A DNA stretch of 16,889 nt from an uncultured Propionibacteriaceae bacterium (lineage in GTDB: Bacteria > Actinomycetota > Actinomycetes > Propionibacteriales > Propionibacteriaceae), in contig CAKZJI010000244.1 in the NCBI GenBank assembly GCA_936941515.1, positions 1-16,889 on the forward strand, in the 5' to 3' direction. The position numbers were made by a program, and so were the translations under genes. The notes beneath the pieces are model-generated. The model was given only the letters and a program-made list of their open reading frames with translations. It did not search any database and was not told the origin of the DNA. Below are positions 1-7,387 of the stretch, piece after piece (the first letter of the stretch is position 1; each line of letters opens with the position of its first letter).

Positions 1-2451
1 GAGGGCAAGACCCTGGTGGGGACGCTGCCGTCGTTCCTCAACGCCCTGTCCGGGAAGGGCGTTCACATCGTCACCACCAACGACTACTTGGCTAAGTACC
101 AGTCGGAGCAGATGGGACGCATCCACCACTTCCTCGGGCTTGAGGTGGGCGTGATCCTCGCCAGCATGAGCCCGGCGGAACGCCGCGTCGCATACGGCGC
201 CGACATCACCTACGGGACAAACAACGAATTCGGCTTCGACTACCTTCGCGACAACATGGCGCTCAGCAGCAGCGACTTGGTGCAGCGCGGCCATCACTAT
301 GCGATCGTCGACGAGGTGGACTCCATCCTGATTGATGAAGCCAGGACTCCGCTCATCATCTCTGGTCCGGCTCAGGACTCCCACGAGTGGTATCCCGTGT
401 TCGCACGGCTCGTGCGGTCGATGAAACGCGATCAGGACTACGAGGTCGACGAGAAGAAACGCACGATCGCCATCGGTGCCGCAGGCATTGAGATGGTGGA
501 GGATCGCCTGGGCATCGACAATCTCTATGAATCTGCCAACACCCCCCTCATCAGCTACCTGAACAACGCGATCAAGGCCAAGGAGCTGTTCAAGCGGGAC
601 AAGGACTACGTGGTCCTGGGCGACGAGATCCTGATCGTCGACGAGCACACCGGACGCACCCTCGCCGGACGCCGCTACAACGAGGGCCTGCACCAGGCGC
701 TGGAAGCCAAGGAGGGGGTGAAGATCAAGGACGAGTATCAGACCCTGGCCACCGTCACCCTCCAGAACTACTTCCGAATGTACGACAAGCTGGCGGGCAT
801 GACAGGAACCGCCAAGACGGAGGAGTCGGAGTTCCAAAAGATCTACGGCCTCGGCGTTATCCCCATCCCCACAAACCGCCCGATGATCCGAGACGATCAG
901 CGTGACAAGATCTACCGCACGCAAGAGGCGAAATATCAGGCGATCATCGAGGACGTCAAGGTGCGCCACGAGAACGGCCAGCCGGTCCTGATCGGCACCG
1001 CATCGGTCGCGAAATCTGAGTTGTTGTCGGGGATGCTGAAGAAAGAAGGCATCCCGCACGAGGTCCTCAACGCCAAGCAGCATGAACGGGAGGCGGCCGT
1101 CGTCGCGCAGGCCGGCCGCAAGGGCGCCGTCACAGTGTCCACGAACATGGCGGGTCGAGGCACCGACATCATGCTCGGCGGCAACCCCGAGTTCCTGGCT
1201 GACCTCCAGCTTCGTAAACAGGGGCTGGATCCCGTCGACTCACCTGAGGAATACGAGGCACAGTGGCCAGACACACTGAAGGCCATTGAGGAGCAGGTGG
1301 AGGCTGAGCACGAAGAGGTCGTTGATGCTGGCGGCCTGTACGTCATCGGCTCTGAACGTCACGAGTCACGACGCATCGACAACCAGCTGCGTGGCCGCTC
1401 CGGACGCCAGGGGGATCCGGGAGAGTCCCGTTTCTACCTGTCGCTGTCCGATGACCTGATGCGCCTGTTCCGCCCCGAGATGCTGGAGCGTGCCCTACTG
1501 GTGTTCAAGGTGCCCGACGACGTTCCGATCGACTCAAAGATGGTCAGCAATGCCATCGAGTCAGCGCAGAAGCAGGTGGAGAGCCAGAACTTCGAGATGC
1601 GCAAGAACGTCCTCAAATACGACGACGTCATGAATCGCCAGCGGCACGTGGTCTACCGGGACCGGCGGCGGGTCCTGGAAGGCGTCGACCTGTCGGAACA
1701 ACTGCGTGACCGGGCCGTGGAGGTCGTTGCCGCGGTGGTGCGTCAACATACCGTCGGGGTGCCGGAGGACTGGGACTTCGACATGCTCTTCAACGAGTTG
1801 CGAACCCTCTATCCAGTTGGCCTCGACCAGCAGAAGATTGAGGAGGAAATCCCCACCCAGGAGGAGCTCGTCGAGCAGTTCGGCGACGACATCAGTGCGG
1901 CCTACGATGCCCGGGAGGAGGCCCTCGGGGCCGAAACCATGCGGGAGCTGGAACGCCAGGTGCTGCTGTCCGTGGTGGATCGTAACTGGCGGGAGCATCT
2001 CTATGAGATGGACTACCTGAGGGAGGGGATCGGGCTGCGTGCCATGGCGCAGCGGGATCCGCTCGTGGAGTACCAGCGTGAGGGTGGCGACATGTTCATC
2101 GCCATGCGTGAAGCCTCATTCGAGCAGACCATCGGGATGCTGTTCAACTTGGAGGTTGCGAAACCCGAGCCGGTGAGCGTGGGCGTGGTCAAGGACGCTG
2201 ACGGCAGGGCTGAGGACGTGCTCTCCAAGATTCCCACACCGTCTGGAGATGCTGAGGAAGAGCCGAAGGCCCCCCTTGCGAAAGGACTTGGAGGCAAGCG
2301 TCAGGAGAACCTGACCTATTCGGCCCCGGACGAATCAGGTGAGGCCACGACGACACGTCCCGGCTCTCCCAAGAAGACCACCACGTCCTCCTCTGGAGAG
2401 TCCGGTGGCAACCGGGCTGCTCGGCGCAAAGCCGCCAAACGCAAGCGCTGA
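1..2451 (+). CDS. secA: Preprotein translocase ATPase SecA (SecA1 type), 5'-truncated by window
   Basis: SecA is the ATPase that drives unfolded preproteins through the SecYEG channel at the inner face of the membrane. The frame is open from base 1, where it begins inside Walker A (EGKT), so roughly the first 100 residues lie outside the window; 816 codons remain. In order I see the NBD1 Walker B region ([19 protein letters not shown]), the [18 protein letters not shown] segment, the NBD2 motif [14 protein letters not shown] and the [24 protein letters not shown] stretch. A helical wing/scaffold follows, ending in the variable basic tail [14 protein letters not shown]. No C-terminal zinc-binding CxC motif is present. 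The Rv3235-family and DUF6912 neighbours match the secA1 setting of other actinobacteria and argue against SecA2. The stop lies 6 nt from the convergent stop of the next gene. Identification is very secure. Confidence 0.98.
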   Translation, partial: EGKTLVGTLPSFLNALSGKGVHIVTTNDYLAKYQSEQMGRIHHFLGLEVGVILASMSPAERRVAYGADITYGTNNEFGFDYLRDNMALSSSDLVQRGHHYAIVDEVDSILIDEARTPLIISGPAQDSHEWYPVFARLVRSMKRDQDYEVDEKKRTIAIGAAGIEMVEDRLGIDNLYESANTPLISYLNNAIKAKELFKRDKDYVVLGDEILIVDEHTGRTLAGRRYNEGLHQALEAKEGVKIKDEYQTLATVTLQNYFRMYDKLAGMTGTAKTEESEFQKIYGLGVIPIPTNRPMIRDDQRDKIYRTQEAKYQAIIEDVKVRHENGQPVLIGTASVAKSELLSGMLKKEGIPHEVLNAKQHEREAAVVAQAGRKGAVTVSTNMAGRGTDIMLGGNPEFLADLQLRKQGLDPVDSPEEYEAQWPDTLKAIEEQVEAEHEEVVDAGGLYVIGSERHESRRIDNQLRGRSGRQGDPGESRFYLSLSDDLMRLFRPEMLERALLVFKVPDDVPIDSKMVSNAIESAQKQVESQNFEMRKNVLKYDDVMNRQRHVVYRDRRRVLEGVDLSEQLRDRAVEVVAAVVRQHTVGVPEDWDFDMLFNELRTLYPVGLDQQKIEEEIPTQEELVEQFGDDISAAYDAREEALGAETMRELERQVLLSVVDRNWREHLYEMDYLREGIGLRAMAQRDPLVEYQREGGDMFIAMREASFEQTIGMLFNLEVAKPEPVSVGVVKDADGRAEDVLSKIPTPSGDAEEEPKAPLAKGLGGKRQENLTYSAPDESGEATTTRPGSPKKTTTSSSGESGGNRAARRKAAKRKR

Positions 2452-2457
2452 TCATCC

Positions 2458-2805
2458 TCAGGCCGGGAAGCCCACGACCCTCAAGTCAGAGCAGAGCCAG
2501 CGGAGGTCCCGGTCCAGCCGGATGGCGCAGGCCAGCCACCGGGTCTGCACCTGGAGAGTGCCGCAGGCCTCGACGCTGCCTGCTGTAGGGCTTTTCAGCC
2601 ATAGCCGCCCCGCGGATCTGACTTTGAACCGTGGGGCGTCCCAGTAGGCGACGAGTTGGGCGAAGGCTTGGGGGGACAGATGCGGTCTGACCTGGTGCAG
2701 GGCTCTGGCTCCGAGGAGCGCGTCGAATGTGGCTTGCGCCAGAGCGCAGGCTGCAGCTGGTATGGCGTTCCTGATCATGGCCCACACGGTAGGCAGCGGC
2801 GTCAT
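2458..2805 (-). CDS. Rv3235 family protein (DUF6459-like), function unknown
   Basis: This 115-residue basic protein matches the Rv3235 family found beside secA1 in many actinobacteria. The recognisable core is RPHLSPQAFAQLVAYW, followed by a beta-rich stretch with spaced Trp residues (RLWLKS, TRWLACAIRL, RDLRWLCSDLRVVGF). There is no signal peptide or obvious membrane helix, although the N-terminal half is an Ala-rich helix. No biochemical role is established that I know of, so none is assigned. The ATG start has AACAGG directly upstream, giving a short spacing; the ATG a few codons in (MIRNAIP) is an alternative. The gene is convergent with secA, leaving 6 nt between stops, and divergent from the DUF6912 gene across a spacer with phased repeats. 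The family call rests on recalled similarity plus synteny. Confidence 0.8.
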   Translation of the reverse strand: MTPLPTVWAMIRNAIPAAACALAQATFDALLGARALHQVRPHLSPQAFAQLVAYWDAPRFKVRSAGRLWLKSPTAGSVEACGTLQVQTRWLACAIRLDRDLRWLCSDLRVVGFPA

Positions 2806-2830
2806 CCTGTTTCCAGGATCCAGCGTCAGG

Positions 2831-2893
2831 TGGCAACACTGAGGCTGTCATTGACAACACCTCGGCATGTGATGACAACACCTCATGATGCCG
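2831..2893. repeat. Three direct repeats with exact 21-bp period (TGRCAACAC core)
   Basis: The core TGRCAACAC begins at 2831 (TGGCAACAC), 2852 and 2873 (both TGACAACACCTC, identical over 12 bases). The spacing is exactly 21 bp, about two turns of B-DNA, so all copies face the same side of the helix. The array lies between the divergent Rv3235-family and DUF6912 genes. Phased short repeats like this often bind a cooperative regulator, but no regulator is identified here. No further copy occurs at 2810 or 2894. Confidence 0.6.
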
Positions 2894-2938
2894 CTGCTCC
2901 CGGGCCTGGCAGGATAGGGGTTGCCAGAGTGTTGGGCC

Positions 2939-2944
2939 TACAGT
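2939..2944 (+). promoter_or_regulatory. Candidate -10 box (TACAGT) of the DUF6912 gene, leaderless
   Basis: TACAGT fits the actinobacterial TAnnnT -10 pattern and is followed by exactly 6 nt before the GTG at 2951, which would place transcription start on the start codon. No clear -35 and no Shine-Dalgarno sequence is visible. Confidence 0.4.
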
Positions 2945-2950
2945 GGTGAC

Positions 2951-3421
2951 GTGGCAAAGGAACTCGTCTTCATCCCCATCTCCCGCACCGATATGACAGC
3001 CATTGACGGCTCTACCCAGCTGAGGGATCGGCAGGCGCATCGCGTTACGCCTGAGTTGCTGGCGGCCCTCGAATATTCGCAAGATCACATGGAGGACGCG
3101 GAATACGCAGCAATGATTCTTGCGTCGGTGGCCTCCCTGTCCAAGTTCGGGGAACGACTGGTCTTGGTGGCCGAAGTCGACCGCGCCCTCGTGACCGCTG
3201 GGGAGGATCTCGCCAATGGTGCCTGCGTCGTCGCAGAGGTCAGGCCCTCAGCCATGACCTGTTGGTTCAGTGAGGCCCCCGGCGTGGATGCCTCCCCAGC
3301 TGCCGCAGCCGCCCGCGGCCTGGACATCGACACCGCGTGGGGGTTCGATGAGGTGCAAAGGCTGTTGAGCGAGTCGGATCTGCTGTGGAACGATGTGGAG
3401 GAGTACCGCCGGGGGCTGTGA
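2951..3421 (+). CDS. DUF6912 family protein, function unknown
   Basis: The product is a 156-residue cytoplasmic protein beginning VAKELVFIPISRTDM. It has the layout of DUF6912: a short N-terminal beta-strand, a middle segment (AHRVTPELL) followed by the acidic helix EDAEYAAMILASVASL, then a strand resembling an Asp-Val motif (RLVLVAEVDRALV) and a C-terminal acidic part. It has no signal peptide, membrane helix or catalytic motif I can name. I chose GTG 2951 because the upstream codons (MPECWAYSGD) are unlike the family and because a TAnnnT box lies 6 nt before this GTG. Homologues occur near secA1 and Rv3235 in actinobacteria. The stop is 13 nt from the opposing DUF2505 stop. Confidence 0.75.
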   Translation: MAKELVFIPISRTDMTAIDGSTQLRDRQAHRVTPELLAALEYSQDHMEDAEYAAMILASVASLSKFGERLVLVAEVDRALVTAGEDLANGACVVAEVRPSAMTCWFSEAPGVDASPAAAAARGLDIDTAWGFDEVQRLLSESDLLWNDVEEYRRGL

Positions 3422-3435
3422 GCTCAGGTCAGCCC
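3413..3435. terminator. Hairpin spanning the convergent DUF6912/DUF2505 stop codons
   Basis: GGGCTG (3413-3418) pairs with CAGCCC (3430-3435) around an 11-nt loop. The structure covers the stop codon of the plus-strand gene and touches that of the minus-strand gene. It lacks a U-tract, so termination in either direction is only a possibility. Confidence 0.35.
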
Positions 3436-3911
3436 TAGCCCTGCGTCAGCCAGGCGTTGGCGCGCCGTTCAATTCCTGCGAAGGCACGGGCGATCATCGG
3501 CTCGACCTGTCCCTCGACCTTTTTGCCGACCAGAGGGATCTTGACATTGAGTTCGCCCTTGTAGATGGCCTCAGAGGTGGTATCCCCAGTGGGGGAGAGA
3601 TCGGCAGCGGCCTCTACGCTGACGGGGGCGCCGGTCACATCAACCGTGAACACGCCTTTGCGCACCCCGGCCTCGTCGGGGGCACCCCACGTGAAGGACT
3701 GGCTGAGCTTGATCCCCTTGCCAAAGAACTTTGAGATTGCCTCAGGGGCGGGCAGGGTCAGGTCAAGATGGGCCACCTCACCCTCAATGCGAACCGTATG
3801 CTCCAAAGCCCCGGCGTGCTTCGCAACGTCGTCGATGAAGGCCTCATTACGGAAAAGAGCGGCTACCTGATCAGGGGTGCCACTAAAAACATGCTTGTAG
3901 TTAAGCTCCAT
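3435..3911 (-). CDS. DUF2505 domain-containing protein (SRPBCC-like fold), function unknown
   Basis: This 158-residue protein fits the actinobacterial DUF2505 family over its whole length. It starts MELNYKHVFSGTPDQVAALF and carries the pattern of a START/SRPBCC-like lipid-binding fold: an N-terminal strand, two short helices, a run of beta-strands (HTVRIEGEVAHLDLTL, SQSFTWGAP, VFTVDVTGAPVSVEAAADL, GELNVKIPLVG) and a long C-terminal helix (VEPMIARAFAGIERRANAWL). The fold suggests binding of a hydrophobic ligand, but none is known for this family. There is no signal peptide. The ATG start has TAGATT 6 nt upstream and a close GGAG, so a leaderless or near-leaderless mRNA is likely. It is divergent from the PHP gene. 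Confidence 0.85.
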   Translation of the reverse strand: MELNYKHVFSGTPDQVAALFRNEAFIDDVAKHAGALEHTVRIEGEVAHLDLTLPAPEAISKFFGKGIKLSQSFTWGAPDEAGVRKGVFTVDVTGAPVSVEAAADLSPTGDTTSEAIYKGELNVKIPLVGKKVEGQVEPMIARAFAGIERRANAWLTQG

Positions 3912-3917
3912 GACTCC

Positions 3918-3923
3918 AATCTA
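3918..3923 (-). promoter_or_regulatory. Candidate -10 box (TAGATT) of the DUF2505 gene
   Basis: Read on the minus strand, TAGATT is followed by GGAGTC and then ATG. The 6-nt gap would put transcription start at the A of the start codon. A -35 element is not evident. Confidence 0.4.
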
Positions 3924-3959
3924 GCGGGGATGAGAGGGTTGCTCTGTCGCGGTTGGGGC

Positions 3960-3965
3960 TAGGCT
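3960..3965 (+). promoter_or_regulatory. Candidate -10 box (TAGGCT) of the PHP gene
   Basis: TAGGCT is followed by 7 nt and then the ATG at 3973, consistent with a leaderless transcript. A possible -35 TTGCTC at 3939-3944 has a short 15-nt spacer. No Shine-Dalgarno sequence precedes the ATG. Confidence 0.4.
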
Positions 3966-3972
3966 GAGCCTC

Positions 3973-4824
3973 ATGAGGATCGACCTGCACACCCATTCCC
4001 GGGTCAGCGATGGCACCGATACACCGACGATGCTTGCGATGAAGGCGTTTCAAGCCGGTCTGGACGTGATCGCCCTGACCGACCATGACACTTTCGACGG
4101 TGTCGCAGAAGCTGCTGAGGCGGGTAAACGGATCGGTCTGAAAGTGTTAACCGGGATTGAGATCTCCTGTAAACATGAGGGCCGCACAGTGCATCTGCTG
4201 GGTTATGGATGCGACATGTGGAACCGTGCCCTCAACGAGGAACTGGCGAAGATTCGGGTGGGGAGAACCCAGCGTCTGCCGGAGATGTGCCGGCTGCTGA
4301 CGGAGCTGGGACATCCCATCACCGTCGAGGAGATCATGGCGACGGCTCAGGGAGCACCATCGCTGGGTCGTCCGCATGTTGCCGACACGCTTGTTGCGAA
4401 GGGAGTCGTCGCGAATCGACAGGAGGCTTTTGATTCTTTCCTCGCGCAGGGAAGGCCTGCCTACGTTCCGAGGTATTCTCTTGAGGTCGGCAAGGCGATC
4501 GATCTTGTGCACGCCGCTCATGGGGTTGCGGTGCTGGCGCATCCCTGGGCTCCGATCACCCGCGAAGCACTGAGTGCCCCGGTGATCGAGAAACTTGTCA
4601 GGGAGCATGAGCTTGAGGGTATCGAGACCGATCACAATGATCATGATCGGGAGACCAGGCTGCTGCTGTTCGAGATGGGTGCCCGTCTCGGGCTCCTGAG
4701 GACGGGATCAAGCGATTACCATGGCTCCGCCAGGCCTGAGCGCACGCTCGGCTGCTTCACCACCCGCAAGAGTGCCTACCTGGAGCTGCTGGCTCGTATC
4801 AGGGCACGTGGAGGTGTGGCGTGA
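3973..4824 (+). CDS. PHP-domain metal-dependent phosphoesterase (YciV/RNase AM-like)
   Basis: The 283-residue protein is a stand-alone PHP domain of the group that includes the 3',5'-nucleoside bisphosphate phosphatase/5'-3' exoribonuclease YciV (Rnm, TrpH). The expected metal ligands are present: DLHTHS (H6, H8), SDG (D13), LTDHDT (D37, H38), the Glu in GIEIS, GRPHVA, LAHPWAP, the ETDHNDHD acidic/His cluster and the C-terminal SSDYHG. Such enzymes hydrolyse phosphate esters of nucleotides or short RNA using a multinuclear metal site. The exact substrate cannot be read from sequence. It lies 5' of trpS on the same strand, with the stop about 33 nt before the preferred trpS start. The promoter appears leaderless. 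Confidence 0.88.
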   Translation: MRIDLHTHSRVSDGTDTPTMLAMKAFQAGLDVIALTDHDTFDGVAEAAEAGKRIGLKVLTGIEISCKHEGRTVHLLGYGCDMWNRALNEELAKIRVGRTQRLPEMCRLLTELGHPITVEEIMATAQGAPSLGRPHVADTLVAKGVVANRQEAFDSFLAQGRPAYVPRYSLEVGKAIDLVHAAHGVAVLAHPWAPITREALSAPVIEKLVREHELEGIETDHNDHDRETRLLLFEMGARLGLLRTGSSDYHGSARPERTLGCFTTRKSAYLELLARIRARGGVA

Positions 4825-4850
4825 CGTGTGCAGTTCACCGGCGGTATGGT
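4821..4850 (+). promoter_or_regulatory. Candidate trpS promoter at the end of the PHP gene
   Basis: GTGACG (4821-4826) matches 4 of 6 positions of TTGACA. An 18-nt spacer leads to TATGGT (4845-4850), a TAnnnT box 7 nt before ATG 4858. The element overlaps the PHP stop codon and would give trpS its own leaderless transcript. It is also the main reason for preferring the start at 4858. Confidence 0.4.
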
Positions 4851-4857
4851 GACCCGC

Positions 4858-5943
4858 ATGGAACCCGAGAGCACCGTCGAGTCTGAGAAATCCCTGCTGC
4901 GCTCCCAGGAGCGCAGCCGCGAGGTTGAGGAGGCCATCGGGGCACACCCAGAGCGGTTTCGTCTCCTCACCGGTGATCGCCCAACGGGTGCTCTGCATAT
5001 CGGGCATTATTTCGGTTCCCTGCAGAACCGGGTTCGGCTGCAGAATGCAGGCATCGAGACATTTCTGATCATCGCTGACTACCAGGTGATCTATGACCGC
5101 GACGGGGTCGGGGAGCTGAAGTCGAATGTTTACAACATGGTGGCTGACTACTTGGCGGCCGGAATTGATCCGGACAGGACAGTCATCTTCACCCACTCAG
5201 CCGTGACCGCCTTGAATCAGCTGTTGCTGCCTTTCCTGGCATTGGTGACCGATGGGGAACTGCGCCGGAATCCCACGGTGAAGGATGAACTTGCAGTGTC
5301 GAATCGTCCGATGTCAGGTCTTATGCTGACCTTCCCGGTGCATCAGGCCGCTGACATCCTGTTCTGCAAGGCCAACCTGGTGCCAGTCGGCAAAGACCAA
5401 CTTCCCCATGTGGAGCAGACCCGGGTGATTGCTAGGCGCTTCGATGAACGCTACGGCAGAGTTGACCCGACCCAGCCGATCTTCCCCGAACCCGAGTCCC
5501 TCCTGAGCCGCAGTGGCACCATCTTGGGTCTTGACGGCAGCAAGATGAGCAAGTCACGCGGCAACACCATCGAGTTGGGGATGACAGCTGACCAGACGGC
5601 GAAGCTGCTTAAACGTGCTGTGACTGACTCGGACCGCAACATCACCTATGACCCGGAGAATCGGCCAGAGGTCTCAAACCTTGTCAACATCACCGCGCTG
5701 TGCCTGGGACGTGAGCCAGAGGATGTCGCGGCGGAGATTGGTGATGGTGGCGGGGGAGGCCTGAAGAGGCTCGCGACGGAGGCAGTCAACGACTTCTTTG
5801 CGGCGCATCGCGCCCGCCGGGCAGAACTCATCGCCGATCCTGGGGCATTGCAGACCATCCTGCGCCATGGCAATGAACGGGCAACGGAGGTCGCGGAGGC
5901 CACCTTGGCTGAGGTCCGCCAGGCTATGAGCATGGATTACTGA
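4858..5943 (+). CDS. trpS: Tryptophan--tRNA ligase (TrpRS II-like clade)
   Basis: This class I aminoacyl-tRNA synthetase charges tRNA-Trp with tryptophan using ATP in the cytoplasm. With the start at 4858 the protein has 361 residues. A polar ~33-residue N-terminal extension is followed by RLLTGDRPTGALHIGHYFGSL, with the HIGH signature intact at residues 47-50. A complete KMSKS loop (GSKMSKSRG) lies at about 229-233, and a helical anticodon-binding tail ends in the window. The GDRPTG form differs from the GxQPSG of the common bacterial TrpRS and resembles the TrpRS II type known from Deinococcus and Streptomyces; this comparison is from memory. Starts at GTG 4828 or ATG 4846 are possible. The 3' end overlaps the opposing helicase gene by 7 nt. 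Confidence 0.93.
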   Translation: MEPESTVESEKSLLRSQERSREVEEAIGAHPERFRLLTGDRPTGALHIGHYFGSLQNRVRLQNAGIETFLIIADYQVIYDRDGVGELKSNVYNMVADYLAAGIDPDRTVIFTHSAVTALNQLLLPFLALVTDGELRRNPTVKDELAVSNRPMSGLMLTFPVHQAADILFCKANLVPVGKDQLPHVEQTRVIARRFDERYGRVDPTQPIFPEPESLLSRSGTILGLDGSKMSKSRGNTIELGMTADQTAKLLKRAVTDSDRNITYDPENRPEVSNLVNITALCLGREPEDVAAEIGDGGGGGLKRLATEAVNDFFAAHRARRAELIADPGALQTILRHGNERATEVAEATLAEVRQAMSMDY

Positions 5944-7367
5944 GATTCGTCAGTGATATCGATCCCTGCGCGGCGGCGGCGTCTCCGCCGCCTGGGCGCT
6001 GGGGGCTCCGGGGCTCTGGCCCCGGGAAGGTGATCCCCCTTGGGCTGCGTGGTGGAGCGCCGCCGCCGATGCCTTCTGACCCCGCCGTCGGGGCGTTTCT
6101 CTTTAGGGGCGCGATCCTCACGAGCAGGACGTGCTGAGCGTGGCAACCGTCCCTTGGTGCCTTCCGGTATGTCCAGATCCAAGTAGAGGTGCTCAGAGGA
6201 GGAGTAGGTCTCTATAGGGGTTTCGAGTTCAAGGCCGAGGGCTCTGCTGATCACTTTCCAGCGGGTGACATCCGGCCAGTCGACCAGGGTCACGGCCACA
6301 CCGCTGCGCCCCGCCCGGCCGGTTCGGCCGATGCGGTGGACGTAGGTGGCGTCGGTGTCAGGGCATTCGTAGTTGATGACGTGGCTGACACCGGAGATGT
6401 CGATGCCTCGGGCGGCGACATCAGTTGCCACCAGGGTGCGCACGCTGCCTGAGCGGAACTTCTTCAGAGCCCGTTCACGTGCCGACTGGTTGAGGTCCCC
6501 GTGGATGGCCGTAGTGGGTAAACCTCGCTCCGAGAGCTCATCGGTCAGCCTTTGCGCCGCCCGCTTTGTGCGGCAGAAGATCATGACCTTGCCCACCTCG
6601 CGGGCCTGGATGATACGGGCGACAACCTCGGGTTTGTCCAAGTCATGGGCCTGATAGACGAACTGCTCAATGTCGGGGACCGTCGCCTGGGCGTCGGCTC
6701 CCTCTGCTCGCACGTTGATCGGGCGATTCAGCGTGGAGCGAGCCAGAGCCAGGATTGGCGCCGGCATGGTGGCGGAGAATAACAGGCTCTGCCGTGAGGT
6801 AGGGGTCTTGGCCAGGATCTTCTCGATATCGGGGAGAAAACCCAGGTCAAGCATCTCGTCGGCCTCATCCAGGACGAGGATCTCCACGTGGCTGAGATCC
6901 AGGTCACGTCGATTCGCCAGATCCAGAAGCCGACCAGGGGTTCCGACGACCACGTCGACCCCGCGTTTCAGCGCCTTGAGCTGCTCGTCGTAGCTGGTGC
7001 CACCGTAGATGGTGAGCACCCGCATGTTGAGCCTGCTCCCAGCGAGCTCCAGGTCGCGGGTCACCTGTGAAGCGAGTTCCCGTGTTGGAGCGATCACCAG
7101 GGCACGTGGCTTGCCGTGGTTGATCGGCTTGTCGGCTGCCTCCGCGGTGGTCTGTAGCCGATGCAGCAGAGAACTGCCGAAGGCGAGCGTCTTCCCGGTG
7201 CCGGTGCGGGCCTGGCCTATCAGGTCAGTGCCACTCAAGGCCAACGGGATGGCGATCGTCTGGATGGGAAACGGATGGACGATGCCCGCCGCGGCGAGCG
7301 CACCCGTGATTTCTTCTCGGATACCGAGGTCTGCGAAGGTCTCGGTAGCGGTAGTTGTCTCGCTCAG
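5937..7367 (-). CDS. DEAD-box ATP-dependent RNA helicase (RhlE-like), probable non-canonical start
   Basis: All superfamily 2 motifs are present: an upstream aromatic F11 and Q motif (PFPIQ, Q36), Walker A ARTGTGKT, APTRELA, GG, TPGR, DEAD (about 167-170), SAT, the CRTKR region, ARGIDI and HRIGRTGRAGRSG. The protein ends in a long Arg/Pro-rich tail containing eight consecutive Arg, probably for RNA binding. It should unwind RNA duplexes in the cytoplasm during ribosome assembly or mRNA turnover. The Q motif lies upstream of the first in-frame TTG (7244), and no ATG, GTG or TTG occurs between the in-frame TAG at 7377-7379 and that TTG. I therefore place the start at CTG 7367 (476 aa), 8 nt after an AGG; ATC at 7370 is the alternative. 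It is downstream of the DUF3107 gene on the same strand. Confidence 0.93.
   Translation of the reverse strand: MSETTTATETFADLGIREEITGALAAAGIVHPFPIQTIAIPLALSGTDLIGQARTGTGKTLAFGSSLLHRLQTTAEAADKPINHGKPRALVIAPTRELASQVTRDLELAGSRLNMRVLTIYGGTSYDEQLKALKRGVDVVVGTPGRLLDLANRRDLDLSHVEILVLDEADEMLDLGFLPDIEKILAKTPTSRQSLLFSATMPAPILALARSTLNRPINVRAEGADAQATVPDIEQFVYQAHDLDKPEVVARIIQAREVGKVMIFCRTKRAAQRLTDELSERGLPTTAIHGDLNQSARERALKKFRSGSVRTLVATDVAARGIDISGVSHVINYECPDTDATYVHRIGRTGRAGRSGVAVTLVDWPDVTRWKVISRALGLELETPIETYSSSEHLYLDLDIPEGTKGRLPRSARPAREDRAPKEKRPDGGVRRHRRRRSTTQPKGDHLPGARAPEPPAPRRRRRRRRAGIDITDESQ
5972..6025. terminator. Two tandem GC-rich hairpins downstream of trpS
   Basis: GGCGGCGG (5972-5979) pairs with CCGCCGCC (5985-5992) around a 5-nt loop. 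CCGGGGC (6008-6014) pairs with GCCCCGG (6019-6025) around a 4-nt loop. They begin 29 nt after the trpS stop and lie inside the coding sequence for the Arg/Pro tail of the opposing helicase. No U-tract follows on the plus strand, so I call this a candidate transcription barrier only. The pairing may partly result from low-complexity Arg codons. Confidence 0.4.
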
Positions 7368-7387
7368 GATGAAAACCTAACTGTCAG

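Noticed and set aside
2851..2879. Promoter with consensus -35 TTGACA at 2851-2856
   Set aside because: No TAnnnT or TATAAT-like box occurs 16-18 nt downstream. The TTGACA is better explained as part of the 21-bp repeat.
4828..4857. trpS start at GTG 4828 or ATG 4846
   Set aside because: The nearest GGAGG (4810-4814) is 13 nt or more away, and the 4846 ATG lies inside the TATGGT box. ATG 4858 fits a leaderless start better, though this is not certain.
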